A stretch of DNA of 5,507 nucleotides from a bacterium UBP1_UBA4771 (GTDB taxonomy: Bacteria; Krumholzibacteriota; Krumholzibacteriia; Krumholzibacteriales; Krumholzibacteriaceae), in assembly GCA_002403295.1 (NCBI GenBank), contig DHHN01000097.1:6776-12282 (forward strand), given 5' to 3'. Under the pieces are notes generated by a model. The model did no database searches, was not told the origin of the DNA, and was given only the letters and a program-made list of their open reading frames with translations. Both the position numbers and the translations under genes were made by a program. Each line of letters opens with the position of its first letter. Within the stretch, counting starts at the first letter, position 1. This document shows positions 1 through 5,507 of this stretch, piece after piece.

Positions 1-1209
1 TGGAAGCCCGATTTCGGCCCCGCCGCGTTCGATCCCCGCGCCGGCGCGACGGTCATCGGCGCCCGCGAATTTCTCATCGCCTTCAACGTCAATCTCAACA
101 CGCGCGACGTGCGCCTCGCCCGCGAGATCGCCTTCGAGCTTCGAGAGAAGGGGCGCGCGAAGCGCGACGCCGCCGGCGCCGTCTGCAGGGACGACTGCGG
201 CAACACGATCTTCACGCCGGGAAGGTTCAAGGCCTGCAAGGCGGTCGGCTGGTACATGGAGGACTTCGGCCGGGCGCAGATATCGATGAACCTCGTGAAC
301 TACAAGGTGACCCCGCCGCACGCCGTCTTCGACGAGGCGTGCGCCCTCGCCGAAACGCTCGGCGTCCGCGCGACGGGGAGCGAGCTCGTCGGGCTCATCC
401 CCCTCGACGCGATGCTTCAGGCCGGACGCCATTACCTCAAAAAGCAGGGGAAGACGGCCGGCGTCCCCGAGGCGGAGCTCATCCACGTCGCCGCGCTCTC
501 GATGGGCCTCGGCGATCTCTACCCCTTCGAGCCGGACAAGAAGATCATCGAATACCAATTCCGGAAACCGGGAGCGCTCGCCGGCATGACGGTGAGCCGT
601 TTCGTGGATCTCCTCTCGACCGACGCCCCCGCCCCCGGCGGCGGAAGCGTGGCGGCTCTCTGCGGGGCCCTGAGCGGCGCCCTCTCGTCAATGGTCGCGG
701 CGCTCACGCACGGCAAGAAGGGATACGAGAACGCGTTCGCCGAGATGGAGCGCGTGGGGGTGGGCGCGCAGGAGCTCGCCGCCGCGTTCCTCGCGGACGT
801 CGACCGCGACACCGCCGCCTTCAACCGCCTGATGGACGCGATGCGCCTCCCGAAGGGAACCGACGCCGAGAAGCGCGCACGCGAGGCGGCGATCGAGGAG
901 GCGACGAAGGGCGCGACCCTCGTTCCCCTCGAGGTGCTGCGGCGCTGCCGCGACGCGGCCGCGTTCGCGGGGGCCGTCGTCCGCCACGGCAACAGAAATT
1001 CGATAAGCGACGGCGGCGTGGCCGCGTCCGCCGCGCGCACGGCCGCCGAGGGCGCCTACCTCAACGTGAAGATCAACCTCCCCGGCATCGCGGACGCCGC
1101 GTTTCGAACGGCCGCGATCGAGGAGGCGCGTTCGCTGCGCGACGAGATCGCGCGCGGCGCGGATGAAACGCTCGGGCTCGCCGAGGAGATGATGGACGCG
1201 GCGAAGTAA
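1..1209 (+). CDS. ftcD: Glutamate formiminotransferase / formimino-THF cyclodeaminase, 5' truncated by window edge
   Basis: This cytosolic bifunctional enzyme moves the formimino group of N-formiminoglutamate (from histidine breakdown) to tetrahydrofolate, then releases ammonia to give 5,10-methenyl-THF. The frame is open from base 1, so the start lies upstream; 402 residues are visible. Residues 20-34 (GAREFLIAFNVNLNT) are the hallmark of the formiminotransferase core, followed by QISMNLVNY and GSELVGLIPLDAML. The cyclodeaminase domain runs from about residue 196 to the end, with its typical start SRFVDLLSTDAPAPGGGSVA and then MVAALTHGKKGYE. Between the two core motifs is an extra segment (about residues 54-79, with KRD, PGRFK and KAVGW) that I recall from the longer Bacteroidota form and that is absent from short forms. 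The internal GTG at 109 sits inside the conserved core and is not a start. The gene ends 38 bp before pgi. No other histidine-degradation gene is visible, though upstream sequence is missing. Confidence 0.95.
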   Translation, partial: WKPDFGPAAFDPRAGATVIGAREFLIAFNVNLNTRDVRLAREIAFELREKGRAKRDAAGAVCRDDCGNTIFTPGRFKACKAVGWYMEDFGRAQISMNLVNYKVTPPHAVFDEACALAETLGVRATGSELVGLIPLDAMLQAGRHYLKKQGKTAGVPEAELIHVAALSMGLGDLYPFEPDKKIIEYQFRKPGALAGMTVSRFVDLLSTDAPAPGGGSVAALCGALSGALSSMVAALTHGKKGYENAFAEMERVGVGAQELAAAFLADVDRDTAAFNRLMDAMRLPKGTDAEKRAREAAIEEATKGATLVPLEVLRRCRDAAAFAGAVVRHGNRNSISDGGVAASAARTAAEGAYLNVKINLPGIADAAFRTAAIEEARSLRDEIARGADETLGLAEEMMDAAK

Positions 1210-1247
1210 CGTCCGGACCGGCCACGCGCGGCCCGGCAGGAGACGGC

Positions 1248-2522
1248 ATGCTCTCGCTCGATTGCTCGCGCGTTTCCCCGCACCTCGATTCCCGCGCGAT
1301 CGACGCCGCGTCGCCCCTTGCCCTCGAGGCGCTCCGGTCGCTCGTGCGGCGCGAGGGGCCCGGGGCGGGAATGCTCGGCTGGCTCGACCTTCCCGGGACG
1401 GACGCGCGCGACGCCGCCCGCATGGCGGACTGGGGAAAACGCGTTCAGGACGAGAACGACTGCCTCGTGGTGATCGGGATCGGCGGCTCCTATCTCGGCG
1501 CCCGCGCGGCGATCGAGGCCCTCCCCGGCGAGGCGCGCTTCCCGGTTCTCTTCGCCGGCACGAACCTTTCCCCCGAATATCACGCGCGTCTCATCGAGAC
1601 GCTCGCCGGCAAGCGCTTCGCGCTCTGCGTCATTTCCAAGTCGGGCGCGACGCTCGAGCCCGCCATCGCGCTTCGTCTCGCGCGAAACGCCCTCGCCGAA
1701 TCGGCCGGCGCCCGGGATGCGTCGAAGCGGATCACCGCCGTCACCGACCGAGATACGGGCATTCTCGGCGCGACGGCCGCGCGGGAGGGCTGGCAAACGT
1801 TCGGCATCCCGCGGAACGTCGGGGGACGGTTCAGCGTTCTCTCGCCCGTCGGACTCCTCCCCTGCGCCGCGGCCGGCATACCCGTCGCCGACGTGCTCGA
1901 GGGCGCGCGGACCGAGCTCGGCCGGTCGACGAGGATCGACGCCTCGAACGACGCCGTGCGGTACGCGCTCGCCCGGCATCTCCTGCACGAGCGGGGCGCC
2001 GCGATCGAAATCCTCTCGACGTTCCATCCGGAGCTCGCCTCCTTCGCCGAATGGTGGAAGCAGCTCGCCGGCGAATCGGAAGGCAAGGACGGCAGGGGCC
2101 TGTTTCCCGCCTCGGCGGTCATGACCACCGACCTCCATTCCCTCGGCCAGTACCTGCAGGAGGGCTCGCGCCGCCTCCTCGAGACCTTTCTCGTCGCCGC
2201 CGCTCCCCGCGCGGACATCGTGCTCGATCGCGCGGGAGCCGATGACGACGGGCTCGATTATCTCGCGGGGAGGAGCCTCGCAGAGGTGAACCGCTGCGCG
2301 TTCGAGGGCACGCGCGAGGCGCACGCCGACGGCGGCCTGCCGGTCGTCACGATCGAGATGCCCTCCATCACGCCGGACTCGCTCGGCGGGTTGTTCGTTT
2401 TTTTCGAGGTCGCCGTCGCCGTCTCGGCGCGGCTTCTCGGCGTCAATCCCTTCGACCAGCCGGGCGTCGAGGAATACAAGAGCCGGATGTGCCGGCTGCT
2501 CGGCAAGCCGCAAACGCCATGA
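1248..2522 (+). CDS. pgi: Glucose-6-phosphate isomerase
   Basis: This cytosolic enzyme interconverts glucose 6-phosphate and fructose 6-phosphate in glycolysis and gluconeogenesis. The 424-residue length matches the short bacterial type (about 420-450) rather than the 550-residue E. coli/animal type. Visible motifs in order: phosphosugar-binding loop VIGIGGSYLGARA (75-87), SKSGATLEPA (130-139), family signature NVGGRFSVLSPVG (190-202), active-site GESEGK (275-280), TTDLHSLGQ (293-301) and the C-terminal signature NPFDQPGVEEYK (400-411). By alignment to the well-studied rabbit enzyme, Arg194, Glu276, His297 and Lys411 correspond to Arg272, Glu357, His388 and Lys518, so all main catalytic residues are present. 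The ATG at 1248 has AGGAG at 1238-1242, five bases upstream, which supports this start. The stop overlaps the apbE start by 4 bp. Nothing suggests damage or transfer. Confidence 0.97.
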   Translation: MLSLDCSRVSPHLDSRAIDAASPLALEALRSLVRREGPGAGMLGWLDLPGTDARDAARMADWGKRVQDENDCLVVIGIGGSYLGARAAIEALPGEARFPVLFAGTNLSPEYHARLIETLAGKRFALCVISKSGATLEPAIALRLARNALAESAGARDASKRITAVTDRDTGILGATAAREGWQTFGIPRNVGGRFSVLSPVGLLPCAAAGIPVADVLEGARTELGRSTRIDASNDAVRYALARHLLHERGAAIEILSTFHPELASFAEWWKQLAGESEGKDGRGLFPASAVMTTDLHSLGQYLQEGSRRLLETFLVAAAPRADIVLDRAGADDDGLDYLAGRSLAEVNRCAFEGTREAHADGGLPVVTIEMPSITPDSLGGLFVFFEVAVAVSARLLGVNPFDQPGVEEYKSRMCRLLGKPQTP

Positions 2523-3550
2523 GCCCCATCCGAACGATCGCCGCGCTCTTTCTCGGCGCCGCGCTCGCCGCGGCGTCGGTCTCCTGCGCCCCTCCCGAGC
2601 CGTACACCGCCGAAACCTTCGTCATGGGCACCGCCGCATGGGTGACGATCGCCGGCGCGGGGCGGGCGGAGGCGGAGAAAGCCGCGCAGGAGGTCTTCAG
2701 GGAGCTCCACCGCATCGAGAGCGTCATGAGCACGTGGAAGGGTTCGAGCGAGCTCTCCCGCCTCAACGCCGGTTCGCGGGGAGAGCCGTTCGCCGTCTCG
2801 CCCGAGCTCTTCGCCCTCGCGGACAGCGCGCTCCGTTACTCCCGCGCGACGTTCGGCGCCTTCGACGCCACCGTTCGCCCGCTCGTTCTCCTCTGGGGTT
2901 TTCAGGGCGGCAAGCCGGCCCTCCCGTCCCCGGGCGCGATCGATTCCGCGCTCGCCCTCGTCGGCTGCGGCAGGGTCGCGCTCGATACCGCCGCTCTCAC
3001 CGTCGCGCTCCCCGCCGGCATGCAGCTCGATTTCGCGGGAATCGCAAAGGGGTACGCCGTCGACCGCGGCGCGGCGATCCTCGCGCGGCGCGGCATCCGC
3101 AGCGCGCTCGTCAATCTCGGTGGAAACATATACGCCGTCGGCGCCCCTCCCGGCGCGCGGGGCTGGCGCGTCGGCGTCCGGGATCCGCGCGGCGGGCTCG
3201 GAACGGTCGGCGCGATCCTTCTCGCCGACGCGGCGGTCGCGACCTCCGGCAATTACGAGAACTTCGTCGAGATCGGCGGCCGACGCTACGGGCACATCAT
3301 CGATCCCCGCACCGGAGCGACGGTCGACGACGTTCTCAGCGTCACCGTCGTCGCGCCGACCGCGCTCGCGGCCGACGCCCTCTCCACGGGATTCTTCGTG
3401 CTCGGCCACGACGGCGCCGCGAGGGCGGCTTCCGCCTTCGGGAACGTCGCCGCGCTTTTTGCGTTGCCGAAGGGAAGCGGGATAGAGTATAAAACGGTGG
3501 GGACATTCGGAACCCGGCTCGTCCTCGAGGGGGAACAAGCCGAGCGCTAA
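2519..3550 (+). CDS. apbE: FAD:protein FMN transferase (ApbE family), exported
   Basis: ApbE enzymes cleave FAD and attach FMN through a phosphoester bond to a Thr or Ser of partner proteins such as NqrB/NqrC, RnfD/RnfG and FMN-binding-domain proteins, outside the cytoplasm. The 343 residues are of usual length. Motifs: MGTAAWVTI (36-44), RIESVMSTWKGSSELSRLNA (65-84), GAFDATVRPLV (113-123), LDFAGIAKGYAVDRGA (170-185), ALVNLGGNIYAVG (196-208), TSGNYENF (242-249), HIIDPRTG (259-266) and the metal-site segment DALST (286-290) with Asp286 and Thr290. The N-terminus has a Sec signal peptide ending SVSC; Cys23 may be lipidated, but the lipobox is not canonical. The start at 2519 is chosen because it places the basic and hydrophobic stretch at the very N-terminus and gives the ATGA overlap with pgi, implying translational coupling, as no clear ribosome site precedes it. 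An in-frame ATG at 2489 would add ten residues before the signal and is less likely. No Nqr, Rnf or FMN-binding partner is visible; the next genes encode cytochrome-like proteins. Confidence 0.95.
   Translation: MSPIRTIAALFLGAALAAASVSCAPPEPYTAETFVMGTAAWVTIAGAGRAEAEKAAQEVFRELHRIESVMSTWKGSSELSRLNAGSRGEPFAVSPELFALADSALRYSRATFGAFDATVRPLVLLWGFQGGKPALPSPGAIDSALALVGCGRVALDTAALTVALPAGMQLDFAGIAKGYAVDRGAAILARRGIRSALVNLGGNIYAVGAPPGARGWRVGVRDPRGGLGTVGAILLADAAVATSGNYENFVEIGGRRYGHIIDPRTGATVDDVLSVTVVAPTALAADALSTGFFVLGHDGAARAASAFGNVAALFALPKGSGIEYKTVGTFGTRLVLEGEQAER
3464..3493 (+). promoter_or_regulatory. Candidate sigma70-like promoter inside the end of apbE
   Basis: TTGCCG at 3464-3469 and TATAAA at 3488-3493 are separated by 18 bases, close to the spacing of a housekeeping promoter. 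The second element lies in a short A/T-rich patch that stands out from the GC-rich surroundings. It would start transcription about 75-80 bases before the cytochrome gene at 3575. It lies within the apbE coding sequence and the match is only partial, so chance is a real alternative. Confidence 0.25.
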
Positions 3551-3574
3551 CGGCCGTTCGCAGAGGAGAACCGG

Positions 3575-3997
3575 ATGATGGCGAAACGATACCTCGCGCT
3601 CCTTGCCGCCTCCGCGATCATCGCGTTCGTCGCGCATTGCGGCAATAACGGCGGCGGCTCCACGAATCCCGCGGCAAAGGAAGACCCGTCTTTCGCCGGC
3701 GACATTCAACCCATCTTCAGCCGCAGTTGCGCGCTCTCGAGCTGCCACGCAGCGCCGGGGCAGCTCGGGCTCGTCCTCTCGACGGGACAGTCGTACGCGG
3801 GACTCGTCGACGTCGCTGCCGCGCAGGAGCCGACGATGAAGCGCGTCGCTCCGTTCGCTCCGGAGGAGAGCTATCTCATAACGAAACTGGAGGGCCGGCA
3901 AGCGGAGGGGCAGAGGATGCCGCCCGCCCTTCCCCTATCTTCGAGCGAAATCCAGCTCATGCGGAATTGGATCACGAAGGGCGCCAAGGACAATTGA
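3575..3997 (+). CDS. Small exported monohaem c-type cytochrome-like protein (CX4CH), probable lipoprotein
   Basis: The 140-residue product has an N-terminal signal: MMAKR, then a hydrophobic run to about residue 20, then Cys22. Cys22 is followed by a flexible Gly/Asn/Ser-rich stretch, which is typical of a lipoprotein, although His at the position before Cys is atypical for a lipobox. The mature part begins SFAGDIQPIFSRSCALSSCH, the usual pattern of small cytochrome-like domains (IQPIF...C...CH). The haem motif is C52-X4-C57-H58 rather than CX2CH. A downstream MPP at 115-117 followed by SSSEIQLMRNWITKGAK resembles the Met-ligand loop and closing helix of such domains, making Met115 the candidate distal ligand. 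AGGAG at 3564-3568 supports a start at 3575 or at the adjacent ATG at 3578. It lies 24 bp after apbE and 32 bp before a second CX4CH protein, suggesting a shared electron path. The specific partner and substrate are unknown. Confidence 0.85.
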   Translation: MMAKRYLALLAASAIIAFVAHCGNNGGGSTNPAAKEDPSFAGDIQPIFSRSCALSSCHAAPGQLGLVLSTGQSYAGLVDVAAAQEPTMKRVAPFAPEESYLITKLEGRQAEGQRMPPALPLSSSEIQLMRNWITKGAKDN

Positions 3998-4029
3998 GTC
4001 CGTTCCCGGTACGCGATCGGAGGGCTCGC

Positions 4030-5286
4030 ATGAACGCGACTATTACGAAGGGCACGCTCGTTCTCTTCGCCGCAACGCTCTGCTGGCTCGTTTCGGCTCC
4101 CCGCGCCGAGCGGGCGGCTTCGGATGAAACGGTGACATTTACGGATTCTCTCCGCGCGGCGCTCAACGAGCGCGCCGCGGCGATCTTCAAGCGAAGCTGC
4201 GCCACCTCCGGCTGCCACGCCGGAGCGTATCCCAAGGCGCGTCTCTCCCTCGAACCGGCGAAGATGGCGGAGGCGGTCGCGAACGTGCCGAGCCGCCAGA
4301 TCGACACCCTCATGCTCGTCGACACGAAGGCGCCGCACCGCAGCTACCTCCTCATGAAGATCCGCGGCGGCGGCGCCATCAAAGGGGAGATCATGCCGAT
4401 CGATCTGCCCCCGCTCAAGGCCGCCGACGTACGGACGATCGAGCTCTGGGCCGCGAGCCTCGCCGCTTCCGGAACGGAGGACCCCGCGCCCTCCGAAAAA
4501 AAAAAGACGCTGAGCGGCCGTGAGGACGGCGCCCGCCCCGTCGAGCCGCCTCCCTTTTACGGCGTCACGCTCATCAACCTGCCGACGACGGTGACGCCCG
4601 GCCGGGGAGAGATCCTTGTCCGCGTTTCCCATCGCTTCTATTATCCCGTGAACGCCGGCCGCCACAACCTCCTCGGTCTCGACGGCCCCGCGTTCGTTCT
4701 TCTCAGTCTCGAGTACGGCATCCGCGACCGCGTGAGCGCGAGATTCGGGCGAACGAATCTGAGCGACGAAGCGCAGCTTTCGGCCGCGGTGAGGCTGGCC
4801 CGCGAGGGGATGGACCTCTCCCTTCCGTTTTCGGCGACGCTCGTCGCCGGGGCCGCTCTCACGACGACCCGTCCCGCGGGCGCGGCCCTCTTCGATACCG
4901 ACAACCTGCATCTGAGCGCGCAGCTTGCGCTCTCGCGCCGGATCACGGACCGCGTTTCGCTGCTCTGCGTGCCGTCCATCGCCGGCAACACGCGCCGCCC
5001 GGAACTCTCCGCGGGACGCGGCCACACGATCGCGCTCGGCATCGGCGCGCGGGCGGTCGTTCTCGACGGACTCGCCTTCGCGGGAGAATGGGTTCCGGTA
5101 CTGTCAGGATACGAGACGAAGGCCGCCGCATGGGGCCTCGGCATCGAGGCCCTCAGGGGAGGACACGTTTTCCACGTTTTCCTGAACAACGCGTACGGCC
5201 TCACGCCGAACCAATACCTGCCCGGCGGGGATCCCGCCGACGGGGGCGACGCGCGGCTCGGCTTCAATATATACCGCACGTTTTGA
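4030..5286 (+). CDS. Cytochrome c-like (CX4CH) domain fused to a DUF5777-like outer-membrane beta-barrel domain
   Basis: The 418-residue protein starts with a Sec signal (hydrophobic residues 8-23, cleavage probably near 25-30). Residues about 38-147 form a small cytochrome-like domain: IFKRSCATSGCH gives C57-X4-C62-H63, and EIMPIDLPPLKAADVRTIELW (begins at 120) resembles the Met loop and last helix, with Met122 as candidate ligand. A charged, Pro/Lys-rich linker (148-175) follows. Residues about 176-418 alternate polar and hydrophobic residues like a beta-barrel and carry features I associate with DUF5777: LINLPTT, VSHRFYYPVNAGRHN, GLDGPAF, LEYGIRDRVSARFGRTN, and a C-terminal LGFNIYRTF ending in Phe, as outer-membrane barrels often do. 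The ATG at 4030 has GGAGGG at 4019-4024; the longer open frame upstream of it overlaps the previous gene and is not used. It is likely an outer-membrane protein presenting a haem at the periplasmic face. Electron transfer is inferred; the substrate is unknown. The DUF5777 assignment is from memory of the motif pattern. Confidence 0.85.
   Translation: MNATITKGTLVLFAATLCWLVSAPRAERAASDETVTFTDSLRAALNERAAAIFKRSCATSGCHAGAYPKARLSLEPAKMAEAVANVPSRQIDTLMLVDTKAPHRSYLLMKIRGGGAIKGEIMPIDLPPLKAADVRTIELWAASLAASGTEDPAPSEKKKTLSGREDGARPVEPPPFYGVTLINLPTTVTPGRGEILVRVSHRFYYPVNAGRHNLLGLDGPAFVLLSLEYGIRDRVSARFGRTNLSDEAQLSAAVRLAREGMDLSLPFSATLVAGAALTTTRPAGAALFDTDNLHLSAQLALSRRITDRVSLLCVPSIAGNTRRPELSAGRGHTIALGIGARAVVLDGLAFAGEWVPVLSGYETKAAAWGLGIEALRGGHVFHVFLNNAYGLTPNQYLPGGDPADGGDARLGFNIYRTF
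4496..4505 (+). repeat. A10 homopolymer in the interdomain linker of the cytochrome-barrel gene
   Basis: Ten consecutive adenines encode the end of Glu156, Lys157, Lys158 and the start of Lys159, in the linker between the haem domain and the barrel. This is the longest single-base run in the window and contrasts with the GC-rich context. Losing one A leads to TGA at 4511-4513 (product about 160 residues). Gaining one A leads to TGA at 4521-4523 (about 164 residues). Either slip would give the signal peptide and haem domain alone. The run itself is certain; any use as a slippage or phase-variable site is inference. Confidence 0.9.
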
Positions 5287-5335
5287 TCGAAGGAATCTCC
5301 GTCCGGAATACAGGCGTGAAAAGAGGTGTTGCCGC

Positions 5336-5507
5336 ATGAACCGAAAAGCGCTCGTTTCCCCGATCGCGGGGATCGTCCTCCTCTCGCTCGGCGGATGGCT
5401 CCTGCATCTGCGCGCCCACCCGGTTTCGTTCGACCCGGCGGACCCGTCGAATCCGGCCCTCCTCGTGCCCTTCGTCGCGGGAATTCTCTCCGTCGTCGCG
5501 GCGCCGG
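5336..5507 (+). CDS. Membrane protein of unknown function, 3' truncated by window edge
   Basis: An open frame starts at ATG 5336 and runs to the window end without a stop, giving 57 residues plus one base. GAGGTG at 5323-5328, seven bases upstream, is a good ribosome site. The product begins MNRKALVSP, followed by a hydrophobic segment (about residues 8-25) with GWLLHLRAHP at its end. A short Asp/Pro-rich loop (32-40) follows, and then a second hydrophobic segment from about residue 41 that runs off the edge. Two transmembrane helices with a short loop between them are therefore likely. It begins 49 bp after the cytochrome-barrel gene and is probably co-transcribed. An inner-membrane partner of the redox module is possible, but nothing visible shows a function and I do not recognise the family with confidence. 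Confidence 0.7.
   Translation, partial: MNRKALVSPIAGIVLLSLGGWLLHLRAHPVSFDPADPSNPALLVPFVAGILSVVAAP

Noticed and set aside
109..1209. GTG at 109 as the start of a separate shorter gene
   Set aside because: The conserved formiminotransferase core motif GAREFLIAFNVNLNT lies upstream of it in the same open frame, so this is the interior of a longer gene cut by the window edge.
1218..1237. GC-rich imperfect inverted repeat between ftcD and pgi
   Set aside because: The stem is imperfect, there is no T tract after it, and it abuts the pgi ribosome site, so it is not a credible terminator.
2398..2404. T7 run near the 3' end of pgi
   Set aside because: It encodes a Val-Phe-Phe stretch in a conserved hydrophobic part of the enzyme. 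It is short, and no domain boundary or stem-loop accompanies it.
1056..2513. Long minus-strand open frame of 485 codons opposite ftcD/pgi
   Set aside because: It is antisense to strongly recognisable genes, its product is a low-complexity Arg/Glu/Gly/Ala-rich chain without motifs, and such open frames are expected in GC-rich coding DNA.
3549..3558. Ten-base palindrome AACGGCCGTT at the end of apbE
   Set aside because: It is a single short palindrome with no second copy; such sequences arise often by chance in GC-rich DNA, and there is no further support for an operator.
2258..3901. Minus-strand open frame of 547 codons opposite pgi, apbE and the first cytochrome gene
   Set aside because: It spans three genes and has the same Arg-rich, motif-free composition, so it is a mirror frame of the real genes.
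3727..4029. Upstream extension of the cytochrome-barrel frame
   Set aside because: The extension overlaps the first cytochrome gene and would bury the signal peptide. The ATG at 4030 has a strong ribosome site and a proper signal sequence.

Overview
The window is a high-GC (about two thirds G+C by eye), gene-dense bacterial segment. All six genes lie on the + strand with gaps of 24-49 bp or a 4-bp overlap, so it reads as one long transcription unit or two fused ones. The codon style, the long Bacteroidota-like form of the formiminotransferase domain and the DUF5777-type outer-membrane barrel suggest a Gram-negative (diderm) bacterium from the FCB side of the tree or a neighbouring high-GC phylum, such as Gemmatimonadota, Eisenbacteria or Krumholzibacteria-like lineages. 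This placement is inference; no marker gene here settles it.

Layout. (1) Positions 1-1209 hold the 3' part of a bifunctional glutamate formiminotransferase / formiminotetrahydrofolate cyclodeaminase (histidine degradation and one-carbon supply). (2) Positions 1248-2522 hold a complete glucose-6-phosphate isomerase of the short bacterial type with all key catalytic residues. (3) Positions 2519-3550 hold an ApbE-type FAD:protein FMN transferase with an export signal and a possible lipoprotein cysteine; its start overlaps the pgi stop (ATGA). (4) Positions 3575-3997 hold a small exported, probably lipid-anchored, monohaem c-type cytochrome-like protein with a CX4CH motif. (5) Positions 4030-5286 hold a second CX4CH cytochrome-like domain fused through a short charged linker to a C-terminal beta-barrel-like domain resembling DUF5777. 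(6) From 5336 to the window edge is the start of a membrane protein that cannot be identified.

The first two genes are cytosolic central metabolism. The next three look like an envelope redox module: ApbE flavinylates exported electron carriers, and two adjacent proteins carry single-haem motifs, one of them in a predicted outer-membrane barrel protein. The most interesting points are the cytochrome-barrel fusion, which has a domain order like that of Cyc2-type outer-membrane cytochrome-porins without evident homology, and a ten-adenine run exactly in its interdomain linker. A one-base slip in either direction at that run meets a stop codon within 20 bases, so slippage would release the haem domain without the barrel. 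No RNA genes, mobile elements, CRISPR arrays or convincing terminators were seen, and no gene-free stretch exceeds 50 bp.
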